Shown: positions 35,866 through 44,754 of the stretch, in pieces
Layout: every line of letters starts with the position of its first letter
Numbering within the stretch: the first letter of the stretch is position 1
Source of the DNA: Burkholderia ambifaria
Lineage (GTDB): Bacteria; Pseudomonadota; Gammaproteobacteria; Burkholderiales; Burkholderiaceae
NCBI RefSeq assembly: GCF_001443045.1
Contig: NZ_LKPJ01000028.1
Coordinates: 17,019-81,018 of the forward strand
Reading direction: 5' to 3'
DNA length: 64,000 nt
Program-made: the position numbers and the translations under genes
Notes under the pieces: model-generated
The model's input: only the letters and a program-made list of their open reading frames with translations
The model's database searches: none
What the model was told of the DNA's origin: nothing

Positions 35866-36330
35866 ATGCGTCCACCTCGCCTCGACCAACTCGACGACCT
35901 CGACCGGCAACTCGTCGCGCTGCTGCAAGCGGATGCGCGCGCAAGCGTCGCCGATCTCGCGCGACAGCTCGACGTCGCGCGCACGACGGTCGTCGCGCGC
36001 ATCGCGCGGCTCGAGCGCACGAACGTGATTGCCGGGTACAGCGTGCGGCTCGGCCAGGACGTGCTCGACGCGAGCATTTATGCGTACGTCGGCATCATCC
36101 TCACGCCGAAGTTCGGCAAGGACGTGCTGCGCAAGCTCGACCGGATGCCCGAAGTGCAGCTGCTGTGCGCGGTGAGCGGCGAATACGACTATGTCGCGTG
36201 GCTGCGTGCCGATTCGCCGGAGCGCCTGAACGACCTGCTCGACCAGATCGGCACGCTCGAAGGCGTCGAGCGCACGACGACGTCGATCATCCTGTCGCGC
36301 AAGATCGATCGCGGCACGATTGGCGGATGA
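35866..36330 (+). CDS. Lrp/AsnC family transcriptional regulator
   Basis: A 154-residue Lrp-type protein. The winged helix (10-60) contains LDRQLVALLQADARASVADLARQLDVARTTV-type sequence and is followed by a RAM domain with VSGEYDYVAWLR. The ATG at 35866 fits the family start; the longer open frame back to 34990 is antisense to the Spy-like gene. It lies 417 bp upstream of, and in the same direction as, the saccharopine-dehydrogenase-like gene and may regulate it. Confidence 0.87.
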   Translation: MRPPRLDQLDDLDRQLVALLQADARASVADLARQLDVARTTVVARIARLERTNVIAGYSVRLGQDVLDASIYAYVGIILTPKFGKDVLRKLDRMPEVQLLCAVSGEYDYVAWLRADSPERLNDLLDQIGTLEGVERTTTSIILSRKIDRGTIGG

Positions 36331-36747
36331 CGCGCCGCATGCGGCGTCCCGAGTGACGCCGTGACGCGATTCGTCGCGCAGGTTGTTCCTCCTTTTTTCC
36401 TTCCGTTGATGCCCGCCGTTTGCGTTCGCCCGCACGGCGGGGCATGACCTTCGCGCATCTTCACGCGATCACCGTTGCGTCGAATGCCGGCCCGCGCGCG
36501 CCACGATTCCGCTTTGCTCGTTCATTCCTGCTTGTCCACACGCGTCCGCAGCGGCCCGTTTGCGGTGCGTCATATACGCGATTTTCAGACGATTTGGTCG
36601 TTGTGACGAAATGCATCGTCATTCCGTCGAATTTATCGGTCGTTTCGCATCATTCTTCGTCTTGGAACTGATTTTGCGCGTCCCTAAACTGTGTTCATGG
36701 CTCGACGCCGTACACCAACACCAAACCCATCATCAGGAGATAAGCGC
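36331..36747 (+). promoter_or_regulatory. Long leader of the saccharopine-dehydrogenase-like gene
   Basis: 417 bp of relatively AT-rich DNA with no credible gene. A plausible sigma-70 promoter is TTGGAA (36662-36667), 17-bp spacer, TAAACT (36685-36690), about 58 bp before the start codon. Repeated TCG/TTTCG-rich half-sites at 36590-36660 could bind the upstream Lrp-type regulator; this is inference. Confidence 0.5.
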
Positions 36748-37848
36748 ATGAAAATCGCCATCGTCGGCGCAGGTCTGATCGGCCACACCATTGCTCACAT
36801 GCTGCGTGAAACGGGCGACTACGAAGTCGTCGCGTTCGACCGCGATGCGGATGCGCTCGCCAAGCTGTCGCGTGAAGGCATCGCGACGCAACGTGTCGAT
36901 TCGGCCGACGCTAATGCGATCCGTGAAGCGGTGAAGGGCTTCGATGCGCTCGTCAACGCGCTGCCGTACTATCTCGCGGTCAACGTCGCCGCGGCGGCCA
37001 AGGCGGCCGGCGTTCACTACTTCGACCTGACCGAAGACGTGCGCGCCACCCACGCGATCCGCGAACTGGCCGACGGTTCGGACCGCGCGTTCATGCCGCA
37101 GTGCGGCCTCGCACCGGGCTTCATCGGCATCGCCGCACACGAGCTCGTGAACGGCTTCAGCGAAGTGCGCGACGTGAAGATGCGCGTCGGTGCGCTGCCC
37201 GAGTATCCGACCAACGCGCTGAAGTACAACCTGACGTGGAGCGTCGACGGCCTGATCAACGAATACTGCCAGCCGTGCGAAGCGATCCGCGACGGCCGCA
37301 AGCAGTGGGTGCAGCCGCTCGAAGGCCTCGAGCACTTCTCGCTGGACGGCACCGAATACGAAGCGTTCAATACGTCGGGTGGCCTGGGCACGCTGTGCGA
37401 GACGCTGTCGGGCAAGGTCGAGACGCTCGACTACAAGTCGGTGCGCTATCCGGGCCACCGCGAGCTCGTGCAGTTCCTGCTCGAGGACCTGCGCCTGTCG
37501 AGCGATCGCGACACGCTGAAGTCGATCATGCGCCGCGCAGTGCCGTCGACCAAGCAGGACGTCGTGCTCGTGTTCGTCACGGTGACGGGCGTGAAGGACG
37601 GCCAACTCGTGCAGGACGTGTTCACGCGCAAGATCTTCGCGAAGGACGTGTGCGGGATGCACATGAGCGCAATCCAGATCACGACGGCCGGCGCGATGTG
37701 CGCGGTGCTGGATCTGTTCCGCGAAAAGAAGCTGCCGCAAAGCGGCTTCATCCCGCAGGAAAAGGTGTCGCTGAAGGCGTTCCTCGCGAACCGCTTCGGC
37801 AAGCTGTACGAAGGCGGCACGATGGAGCGCGTGCACGAAGTCGCCTGA
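36748..37848 (+). CDS. Saccharopine dehydrogenase-like NAD(P)-dependent oxidoreductase
   Basis: A 366-residue enzyme with an N-terminal Rossmann fold (KIAIVGAGLIGHTIAHML, residues 2-19) and the saccharopine dehydrogenase C-terminal domain. NALPYYLAVNVAAAAKAAGVHYFDLTED and CGLAPGFIGIAAHEL are family blocks. Related enzymes act on lysine (lysine 6-dehydrogenase) or carboxynorspermidine. The strong ribosome site is CAGGAGATAAGCGC. The upstream Lrp gene supports an amino-acid-linked role, but the substrate is unassigned. Confidence 0.83.
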   Translation: MKIAIVGAGLIGHTIAHMLRETGDYEVVAFDRDADALAKLSREGIATQRVDSADANAIREAVKGFDALVNALPYYLAVNVAAAAKAAGVHYFDLTEDVRATHAIRELADGSDRAFMPQCGLAPGFIGIAAHELVNGFSEVRDVKMRVGALPEYPTNALKYNLTWSVDGLINEYCQPCEAIRDGRKQWVQPLEGLEHFSLDGTEYEAFNTSGGLGTLCETLSGKVETLDYKSVRYPGHRELVQFLLEDLRLSSDRDTLKSIMRRAVPSTKQDVVLVFVTVTGVKDGQLVQDVFTRKIFAKDVCGMHMSAIQITTAGAMCAVLDLFREKKLPQSGFIPQEKVSLKAFLANRFGKLYEGGTMERVHEVA

Positions 37849-37875
37849 CGACGGGACTCCGGCACGAGGGCCGTG

Positions 37876-37915
37876 CAACGCCGGGAGCGCAACAGCGCTT
37901 CCGGCGTTGTTTTTT
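37876..37915 (+). terminator. Rho-independent terminator after the saccharopine-dehydrogenase-like gene
   Basis: 15-bp stem CAACGCCGGGAGCGC / GCGCTTCCGGCGTTG with an AACA loop, followed by TTTTTTT. Confidence 0.93.
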
Positions 37916-37959
37916 GGGGGGCTTGCCGAAGCAGGGGGGAGCAGAGCGGTGCGTGCCGC

Positions 37960-38577
37960 TCAGGCGGGCAGCGGCGGAACCATCGTGGTCTGCGGCGCTG
38001 GCGGCGCGATGCGGTACAGCAGTGCATCGATCTCAGCGTCGGACGGCGCGGTGTTGTCGAACATCACGATGCCGTCGCATTCGTGGCCGGTCGGCACGAA
38101 GCGGCGTTGCCGGTATTCGTCCCAGTGCGCGAGCTTGTACGCGTCGTTCGGATTGCCGCGCGCGACGATTCGCTGGTGCGCGACGTCTTCCGCCGTATGG
38201 ACCCACACGACCGTCAGCTTGACGTCCGGCCCGATGCCGAGCCATGCGCGGTCGAGGATGCGCCGGTCACGCACTTCGCGCGACAGCGGGCCGACCACGA
38301 GCGCGCCGATGCCGAGCGCGAGATTCTCGCGGGCCGTGTCGAGCAGGCCCTGGTATTCGGGATCGCGCAGATGCTTCAGGTAGAGCGGGCTGTCGCGGTC
38401 GTTCGGATCGGAGGTGAGGGCGCCCATCGCGGCCGAGCTGTAGCGGCCGTAGAGCGTGTCCTTGTCGAGCAGGCAGAAGGCCTCGCCGGTCGCGCGCATC
38501 AGCGGCCCGATCAGCCGCTTCGCGAGCGTGGTCTTGCCGGTTCCGGCATGACCGCAGAAGAACACCAGATGCGTCAC
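37960..38577 (-). CDS. AAA/P-loop kinase-like ATP-binding protein
   Basis: A 205-residue P-loop protein of the nucleotide/small-molecule kinase type. Walker A is GHAGTGKTTLAKR (near residues 9-21), a lid region contains RGNPNDAYKLAHWDEYRQRRF, and a hydrophobic strand precedes WVHTAEDV. The start is a GTG whose bases overlap the stop of the 48-residue CydX-like gene (GTGA), so translation is probably coupled. The substrate is unknown. It is the second gene of a two-gene unit divergent from corA. Confidence 0.78.
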   Translation of the reverse strand: MTHLVFFCGHAGTGKTTLAKRLIGPLMRATGEAFCLLDKDTLYGRYSSAAMGALTSDPNDRDSPLYLKHLRDPEYQGLLDTARENLALGIGALVVGPLSREVRDRRILDRAWLGIGPDVKLTVVWVHTAEDVAHQRIVARGNPNDAYKLAHWDEYRQRRFVPTGHECDGIVMFDNTAPSDAEIDALLYRIAPPAPQTTMVPPLPA

Positions 38578-38720
38578 GAATACCGGCTCCCCGAGCCCGC
38601 GCGCGATGCGTCGGTGCGCTTGTCGTCGCGCGAGAACACTTCCGCCTCCAGCCACATCGCGTTGACGATGCCGAAGCCGAGCGCCACGCCGATGCCGAGT
38701 ATCCACGAGAAATACCACAT
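38574..38720 (-). CDS. cydX: CydX/YbgT-like small membrane protein, 48 aa
   Basis: Starts MWYFSWILGIGVALGFGIVN, nearly the CydX/YbgT consensus (MWYFAWILG...), with one membrane helix (3-24), NAMWLE, and a charged 25-residue tail. CydX is the small third subunit that stabilises heme in cytochrome bd oxidase. The ribosome site AAGGAGG is excellent. No cydA or cydB lies on either side, so it is an orphan copy here, cotranscribed with a P-loop kinase-like gene. The long antisense frame across corA is not part of it. Confidence 0.75.
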   Translation of the reverse strand: MWYFSWILGIGVALGFGIVNAMWLEAEVFSRDDKRTDASRAGSGSRYS

Positions 38721-38906
38721 GGGCCTGCCTCCTTGACGGTTGGGCAGCACGGCCATGCCGTGCGAATGCGGAATGCCGAAGCGTTGCCGTGCGCGAGCTG
38801 CGGCGCATGCAGTTCGATCATGACCAATATCGGCGCGCCGCGCAAGCCGGGCCGTCCACGCGGCAAACCGGTAAACTGATGCGGAAACGGCAACATCACG
38901 GACAAT

Positions 38907-39884
38907 ATGCTGATCAATTGTGCTGCATACCAGGACGGCCGCAAGCTGGCCGACATCGATATCGACGCCATCAGCGACTACGTGTCGAAGCCCGAGTGTT
39001 TCGTGTGGTTCGCGCTGAAGGATCCGACACCGGACGAGATCGACCTGATGGGCGAGGAGTTCGGGCTGCACGAACTCGCGCTCGAGGATGCCCGCAAGGG
39101 GCATCAGCGCCCGAAGATCGAGGAGTACGGCGATTCGCTGTTCGCGGTGCTGCATACGGTCGAGCTCGACGATGACGGCGAATTCAAGGTCGGCGAACTG
39201 AACGTGTTCGTCGGCCCGAACTACGTGCTGTCGATCCGCAACCATACCGAGCAGGATTTCCGCGCGGTGCGCAAGCGCTGCGAGCGCGAACCGCATCTGC
39301 TGCAGGAAGGCTCGGCGTTCGTGTTCTATGCGTTGATGGACCAGGTCGTCGACCGCTATTTCCCGATTCTCGAGACGCTTGGCATCGAACTCGAGGAACT
39401 CGAGGACCGCATCTTCACGAAGGCCACGCCCGCGTCGTCGCGCGCGATCATCGAGGATCTCTATTCGCTGAAACGCCGGCTCGTGATGCTGTACCAGCAC
39501 ACGGCGCCGCTGATCGAGCCGCTCGCGAAGCTCACCGGCGGTCGCATTCCGCAGGTCTGCAGCGGCATGGAACATTACTTCCGCGACGTGTACGACCACC
39601 TGCAGCGGATCGTGAAGACGATCGAAGGGCGGCGCGAAATGGTCGTGACCGCGATCCAGGTCAACCTCGGGATGATCTCGCTCGCGGAGAACGAGGTGAC
39701 CAAGCGGCTCGGCTCGTTTGCCGCGCTGTTCGCGATACCGACGATGGTCGCCGGTATCTACGGGATGAACTTCGCGAACATGCCCGAACTGCACCTCAAG
39801 TACGGTTTCTACGGCTGCATCGCGGTGATGGTTGCGGCCGATCTCGCGTTGTGGTGGCGCTTCAAGCGGGCGGGGTGGTTGTAG
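38907..39884 (+). CDS. corA: CorA family magnesium/cobalt transporter
   Basis: A 325-residue divalent-cation channel. A large N-terminal cytoplasmic funnel domain, a long stalk helix (about 165-260), and two C-terminal membrane helices with the family signature YGMNFANMPEL between them (near residue 290) are all present. The C-terminus is basic (RFKRAGWL), as usual. It is divergent from the cydX-like gene across 186 bp. CorA versus the ZntB subtype cannot be separated with certainty, but the GMN...MPE loop favours CorA. Confidence 0.92.
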   Translation: MLINCAAYQDGRKLADIDIDAISDYVSKPECFVWFALKDPTPDEIDLMGEEFGLHELALEDARKGHQRPKIEEYGDSLFAVLHTVELDDDGEFKVGELNVFVGPNYVLSIRNHTEQDFRAVRKRCEREPHLLQEGSAFVFYALMDQVVDRYFPILETLGIELEELEDRIFTKATPASSRAIIEDLYSLKRRLVMLYQHTAPLIEPLAKLTGGRIPQVCSGMEHYFRDVYDHLQRIVKTIEGRREMVVTAIQVNLGMISLAENEVTKRLGSFAALFAIPTMVAGIYGMNFANMPELHLKYGFYGCIAVMVAADLALWWRFKRAGWL

Positions 39885-39894
39885 CCGCGACGCC

Positions 39895-40182
39895 CTAGTG
39901 CGGTGCGTGCTTGCCGACCACGACACGCCACGGCCGCACGCGCCACGACTTGACGAGGCCGTTCTGCACGTACGGATCGGCGCGCGCGAACGATTCGGCG
40001 GCTTCCGGCGAATCGCCCTCGAACACGAGCACGGCCTGGTCGGCCGGATCCTGCAATGCGCCGGCGAGCACGAGCTCGCCGCGTTCGGTTGCCGCCCGCG
40101 CGAGGGCAAGGTGCTCGGCGCGGTACTGTTCGCGCCGGGACAGGTAATCGTCGACGAGTTCGTAGATCAACTGGTAATGCAT
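39895..40182 (-). CDS. YciI family protein
   Basis: A 95-residue ferredoxin-like-fold protein. The YciI signature positions are His in REQYRAEHLALAR and the DPYVQNGLVKSWRVRPW block with the conserved Asp-Pro. The function of the family is mostly unknown; some members are dehydrochlorinases or fused to sigma-factor systems. It is convergent with corA, 10 bp away. Confidence 0.88.
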   Translation of the reverse strand: MHYQLIYELVDDYLSRREQYRAEHLALARAATERGELVLAGALQDPADQAVLVFEGDSPEAAESFARADPYVQNGLVKSWRVRPWRVVVGKHAPH

Positions 40183-40650
40183 GGTCGCTCCCGGAATCGA
40201 CCGCCGCGGGATGGCGGGCGCCTGGCTCAGTATAGGGCGCGGGCCGGTCTTTGTCGGCGCGGTTCGTGGCAGCTTGCCGGTGCGTGACCGGCCGATTCCT
40301 CATGGCTTGTCGGGATGATTTCGGCATCTCGACACTCTTTTCATAAATGCAACTAACGGTCTATTGCGGCTCCGCCGTCGCATGGGTTTGCGTTATCGCG
40401 CCGGATGGCGCATCGCCGGTCTTGTCTGCAGGAAAGGCGGGGCCGGCAAGTGAATGGGGACGCGTATCCCGGGCCGGGATTTCACATGCCGGCGAGGGCG
40501 GTCGCGTTATCGAAAAAGGGGCCGAAGCCGAGTGTCGAGCCGTCCGTGCGAGAGCCGCTGCAAGGGCGTTTCCATTGGCCGCAATGCGACCTATGCTGAA
40601 CGAATCCGGAGCGAACTTCGTTCGCCCGATTCATCCAGACGAGGTGTGCC
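40183..40650. other. 468-bp intergenic region without a recognised gene
   Basis: No credible coding sequence, RNA gene or repeat. Short frames here lack ribosome sites and genome-like codon use. It must contain the promoters of the divergent YciI and YbaK-like genes; I could not pick out clear -35/-10 boxes. Confidence 0.4.
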
Positions 40651-41139
40651 ATGCCTGTATCAGCCACCCTGCAGGATTGCCTGCGCCAGAAGTCATCGCG
40701 GTACGAAGTCGTGTACCACCCGTATAGCCATACCAGCATGGAGACGGCCGCCGCCGCGCATATCCCCGGCGATCGCCTCGCGAAAACCGTGCTGCTCGAG
40801 GACGACGAAGGCTACGTCGCCGCCGTGCTGCCGACGTCGCACGCGGTGCGGCTGTCGGATCTCTGGGTCAAGACCGGCCGCCATCTCGTGCTCGCCCGGG
40901 AAATCGAACTGCGCGAACTGTTCAAGGATTGCGACCTGGGCGCGTTGCCGCCGGTGTGCATGGCGTACGGGATGAAGACGTTCCTCGAGGAACATCTCGC
41001 GCAGCAGTCGGAAGTGTATTTCGAGGCCGGCGACCACGAAGCACTGATCCACATGATGCAGGACGAATTCCTGTCGCTGATGGAGACGGCCGAGCGTGCG
41101 CATTTCTCGCACAAGATGCAAGGGATGTGGTTGTCCTGA
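40651..41139 (+). CDS. YbaK/EbsC-type aminoacyl-tRNA deacylase domain protein
   Basis: A 162-residue single-domain protein of the YbaK/ProXp editing family, which hydrolyses mischarged tRNAs. YHPYSHTSMETAAAAHIPGDRLAKTVLLEDDEGYVAAVLP matches the N-terminal half of the fold, including the conserved Lys (LAKTV) that orients the substrate; VMAYGMKTFLEEH-type sequence follows. The specific tRNA and amino acid are unknown. It is monocistronic. Confidence 0.8.
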   Translation: MPVSATLQDCLRQKSSRYEVVYHPYSHTSMETAAAAHIPGDRLAKTVLLEDDEGYVAAVLPTSHAVRLSDLWVKTGRHLVLAREIELRELFKDCDLGALPPVCMAYGMKTFLEEHLAQQSEVYFEAGDHEALIHMMQDEFLSLMETAERAHFSHKMQGMWLS

Positions 41140-41377
41140 TCGCCGTGTTGCGGACGGTTTGCGGTGGATGGAGACGGCGTCTGGCAGGCGTCCGTCGGGG
41201 ATGTCGCGTGTCGTCGGTTTGGCCCGGGACGGGTTCTTGCTGGATGGAAAACAGCGGCTTTGGCGACCGGTGAGACGGGATTCCGGCGGCGTCCGGTCGG
41301 GATTTTCAGCGGTGATTTTGAGGAAATTCTAGATTTTACATAATCATAGTTATCAACGTTAAATCGTGTAGTAGCTT

Positions 41378-41414
41378 TTTAGAAATGTCGTGTTCTAGCC
41401 ATTTAGAAATGTCG
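41378..41414 (+). repeat. Short direct repeats at the edge of an IS remnant
   Basis: TTTAGAAATGTCG occurs twice (41378-41390 and 41402-41414), just before the transposase fragment. Such TGTCG-type repeats are usual at IS ends, so this is probably the surviving terminal region. Confidence 0.55.
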
Positions 41415-41466
41415 CGTTTGGACCTCGGTAAGCTTGCCGGCTCCCCGTCAGATCATGGAGCCGGCG

Positions 41467-41919
41467 ATGCACCGAACAGCACTGGTGACATTGAACATGA
41501 GAGAACTCGACCGTCTGAAGGTAATCCAGGCCGTAGTGGATTTGGGCGTGAAGCCTGGCCGCGCGGCCGAACGCTTGGGCCTGACGGTCCGGCAGATCGA
41601 GCGGCTGGTGATTCGATACCGGGAGTCTGGCGCGGTGGGCCTGACCTCGCGCAAGCGTGGCGGTCCTGGCAACCGGCGGCTGGATGCGGAGTTGGCCCAG
41701 CGGGCCCTGACGATCATCCGGGATCGCTACGCCGATTTCGGGCCGACACTAGCGTGCGAGAAGCTTCGGGAATGCCACGGCATCCAGCTCGCCAAGGAAA
41801 CGGTACGGCGGCTGATGACGGAAGCTGGTTTGTGGGCGCCACGCCGGCAGCGTCCGCCGAAGGTTTATCAGCCACGAGCGCGTCGCGCGTGCCTCGGTGA
41901 ACTGATCCAGATCGACGGC
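41467..41919 (+). pseudogene. Truncated transposase (ISNCY/IS481-like, N-terminal half)
   Basis: About 151 codons of a transposase. The helix-turn-helix is near residues 12-50 (LDRLKVIQAVVDLGVKPGRAAERLGLTVRQIERLV), then GLTSRKRGGPGNRRLD and the segment before the DDE core, ending at GELIQIDG, where the first catalytic Asp would be expected to lie. The normal continuation (a DDE core of about 250 residues) is absent and the frame runs on into unrelated sequence to 42201. Only one IS end is visible. It is a dead remnant. Confidence 0.82.
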
Positions 41920-42724
41920 AAGCGCCGCGCGTCCCACGCGTCGAGCGCCGCCCTGGCAGCCCGAAACCGGAGGCATCGATCCGCCCCGTTCTCTAGTTCG
42001 TCTCGCCGTAGTGCCAGGCATGTCGCGCGCCGGCCATTTGACGGCGCTTGCATTCAGTTGGCGCCGGTGCCCGCGCGTCCTGCGTGTGTGCATGTGCTGT
42101 GCCGGTCGAAGCAAGCGTCCGGCATGAACGGATCGGCATCGTCCGGCGCGGGCGATATTGGGTCGCATCTGCGGATGTCGGCGGGATTGTGCCAGTTTTA
42201 GTTTTAGCCGCGTCCGGAGTGCTGGATAGCGTGCCGAGCATGTGCATGCGCGCGACAGCCCTGCCCTGATCCGCTTTTGGGAGCCGTCCGACGATGCGTG
42301 TGAAGGTGCGGTCAGGCGCGTTTTCAGATTCGACAGTTTGTGAAAATAATGAATCTATTGTGATAAGAAAAGTTATCTCGATAGTATCGATAAAGAGCCG
42401 AAATGCCCGGCGTGTTACGAACATCCAGCGTGCCGCGTTCGCGGTATTTGACTGCGAAAACCTCCGAATTCACGACGCTTGGACGCGCGACGTCGCACGA
42501 TTGCCGGCTCGTAGGCGATCACGCCGATCTTCCCGCCAACACGCCGTCGCACCGAGCATCGCCGCGGCCGTCCCCGCACTTCCTCCATTTGTTCCCGCGA
42601 CGCAAGACTATTGGTCCATGGTGGGTGTTCGAACTCCGGCCCGACGCGCCTAGAGTCTGGTCCATCGGATTCATCGATCCGGGCGGCACTGAAGCCGAAA
42701 ACCAGTCACCTGTCGAGGCATATC
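41920..42724. other. Accessory, gene-poor 805-bp region after the IS remnant
   Basis: No convincing gene. A 432-bp minus-strand frame (41993-42424) has no ribosome site and an atypical composition. 42330-42400 is strikingly AT-rich for this genome. It probably consists of IS-derived or decayed sequence plus the promoter of the SDR gene. Confidence 0.45.
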
Positions 42725-43432
42725 ATGAGCACTTCCAAAGTCATTATCGTCACCGGCGCATCGCAAGGCATCGGCGCTGAAACGGTCAGCGCATTCCGCG
42801 CACAGGGCCATCGGGTGGTCGCGACGTCCCGTTCGATCGGGCCGTCGGACGATCCCGATCTCGTCACCGTCGCGGGCGACATCGGCGACCCGGCGCTCGC
42901 GCGGCGCGTGGTCGACACCGCCATCGAGCGCTTTGGCCGGGTCGACACGCTCGTCAACAACGCCGGCGTCTTCATCGCGAAGCCGTTCACGCAATACTCG
43001 GCGGACGACTATGCTGCCGTCACCCGTGTGAACCTGGACGGCTTCTTCCACGTCACGCAGCGCGCAATCGCGGCGATGCAGCAGCACGGCGGCGGACACG
43101 TGGTCAGTATCACGACGAGCCTCGTCGACCACGCGAACAGCAACGTACCGTCGGTGCTCGCATCGCTGACGAAAGGCGGGCTCAATGCGGCGACGAAGTC
43201 GCTCGCAATCGAGTATGCGAAGGCCGGCATCCGCGTGAACGCCGTGTCGCCCGGCATCATCAAGTCGCCGATGCATGCACCCGACACGCATGCGACGCTC
43301 GCATCGCTGCATCCGGTCGGCCGGATGGGCGAGATGAGCGACATCGTCGGCGCGATCCTGTATCTCGATTCGGCGCCGTTCGTCACCGGCGAGATCCTGC
43401 ATGTGGACGGCGGCCAGAGCGCCGGACACTGA
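42725..43432 (+). CDS. Short-chain dehydrogenase/reductase family protein, catalytic Tyr missing
   Basis: A 235-residue SDR fold. The coenzyme motif TGASQGIG (10-17), NNAG (78-81) and the C-terminal block GEILHVDGG are intact. In the active site the usual YxxxK reads ALASLTK: Lys150 is present, but position 146 is Ala, not Tyr. The protein may therefore be a non-classical reductase or a binding protein. The ATG at 42725 gives the family start. It is convergent with a LysR gene. Confidence 0.82.
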   Translation: MSTSKVIIVTGASQGIGAETVSAFRAQGHRVVATSRSIGPSDDPDLVTVAGDIGDPALARRVVDTAIERFGRVDTLVNNAGVFIAKPFTQYSADDYAAVTRVNLDGFFHVTQRAIAAMQQHGGGHVVSITTSLVDHANSNVPSVLASLTKGGLNAATKSLAIEYAKAGIRVNAVSPGIIKSPMHAPDTHATLASLHPVGRMGEMSDIVGAILYLDSAPFVTGEILHVDGGQSAGH

Positions 43433-43523
43433 GCGGCAAGGCAGCAAGAACGCGCTGGCGCGGACGGCGCGACGCGGTCCGCTACCGGCGCAGCCGCGCC
43501 GCTGCCGGCGTGGCTGGACGCGG

Positions 43524-44456
43524 CTAGCGCGCCCGCTTGCCGGGCGCCTGCGCCAGATGTTCGATGAGAAAGTCGACGAAGACGCGCACGCGCGACGACA
43601 GATAGCGTGCATGCGGATACAGCAGCATGAACGGCCGCGATCGCCCGCCCTGGCCGGACAGCACCTCCTTGAGCGTGCCCTCCCGCAGATCCCGTTCGAC
43701 GATGAAGCGATAGGTCTGGAACAGGCCCGCGCCGCTGCGTGCGAGCGTGACGCCGGCGAGGACGTCGCCCGACGCGCCGTAGCCGCCGGTGGTCGCGATT
43801 TCGATTTCCGCCGAGCCGTCGCTGAACAACCACGGAATCGGCCGGCCGCTGCTCGGGAGTTCGAACTGGATGCATTCGTGCATGTGCAGATCGTCGACGG
43901 CGCGTGGCATGCCGGCGCGCTTCAGGTAGCCGGGCGTCGCGACGACGACGAGTTCGGCATCCTCCAGCTTGCGCGCGACGAGGCTCGAATCCGCCGGTGC
44001 GCGGCCGCGGATCGCAAGGTCGAAGCCCTCCTCGGCGAAGTCGATGTTGCGGTTGCTCAGGTGCGTTTCGACCTGCACGTCCGGGTAACGCTCGCGAAAC
44101 GCGGGCAGCAGCGGCAGCACGCGATAGTGTCCGTACGGCGTCGGCATGCTGATGCGCAGCACGCCCGCTGGCGTCGCCTGCTGGCCCGTGGCTTCGCGCT
44201 CCGCGTCGACGAGTTGCGACAGCGCTGCACGGCATTGTTCGAAGTAGCGCCGCCCGGAATCGGTCAGGCGGATCTGCCGCGTCGTCCGTACGAACAGCCG
44301 TACGCCGAGACGCTCCTCGAGCCGCGCGACCGAGCGGCTGACAGCGGCCGGCGTGACGCTCGCAGCAGTCGCGGCGAGCGTGAAGCTGCCGAGTTCGGCT
44401 GCCATGCAGAACAGCTCGATGCTGCCGAGCAGGAGGTCGTCGAATTTTCGTTGCAT
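43524..44456 (-). CDS. LysR family transcriptional regulator
   Basis: A 310-residue LysR protein with a helix-turn-helix at about 10-70 (GSFTLAATAASVTPAAVSRSVARLEERLG) and an effector domain from about 95. The ATG at 44456 fits the family start. It is divergent from the RidA gene across 298 bp, with the SDR gene convergent, so both neighbours are candidate targets. It resembles the DsdC/YafC-type LysR group that has the LPLLPAFRERYPDV segment. Confidence 0.87.
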   Translation of the reverse strand: MQRKFDDLLLGSIELFCMAAELGSFTLAATAASVTPAAVSRSVARLEERLGVRLFVRTTRQIRLTDSGRRYFEQCRAALSQLVDAEREATGQQATPAGVLRISMPTPYGHYRVLPLLPAFRERYPDVQVETHLSNRNIDFAEEGFDLAIRGRAPADSSLVARKLEDAELVVVATPGYLKRAGMPRAVDDLHMHECIQFELPSSGRPIPWLFSDGSAEIEIATTGGYGASGDVLAGVTLARSGAGLFQTYRFIVERDLREGTLKEVLSGQGGRSRPFMLLYPHARYLSSRVRVFVDFLIEHLAQAPGKRAR

Positions 44457-44754
44457 GAGGGGGGGCTCCTGCCGTATCCGGTACTTCCATCGCGGGGCGT
44501 CGAGGCAACGAGTGTGCATGAATCCCGGGCGGGAAACCAGCGAACCGCGAGCGCGGCAGGCGGCACCGGGCGGCTTCGCCGGCGTGCGTTCGCATCGTTT
44601 CGTGCCGCGTGCGATTCGTTACATCGTGTGTCGAATCAATTGCGCAAACGATATTTACCGGCCCCGGCCGCCTCACTAGAGTGATCAACAGAGGTCCTGG
44701 CGCGCGATGCTTCCGCTGCGGCCGACCTATCAACCATTCCCGAAGGAGAACGCG

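Noticed and set aside
40347..40727. 126-codon plus-strand frame in the 40.2-40.65 kb gap
   Set aside because: It overlaps the YbaK-type gene out of frame, has no ribosome site and no recognisable domain.
41993..42424. 143-codon minus-strand frame after the IS remnant
   Set aside because: No ribosome site, mixed composition, low-complexity Thr/Pro/Arg content; more likely non-coding accessory DNA.
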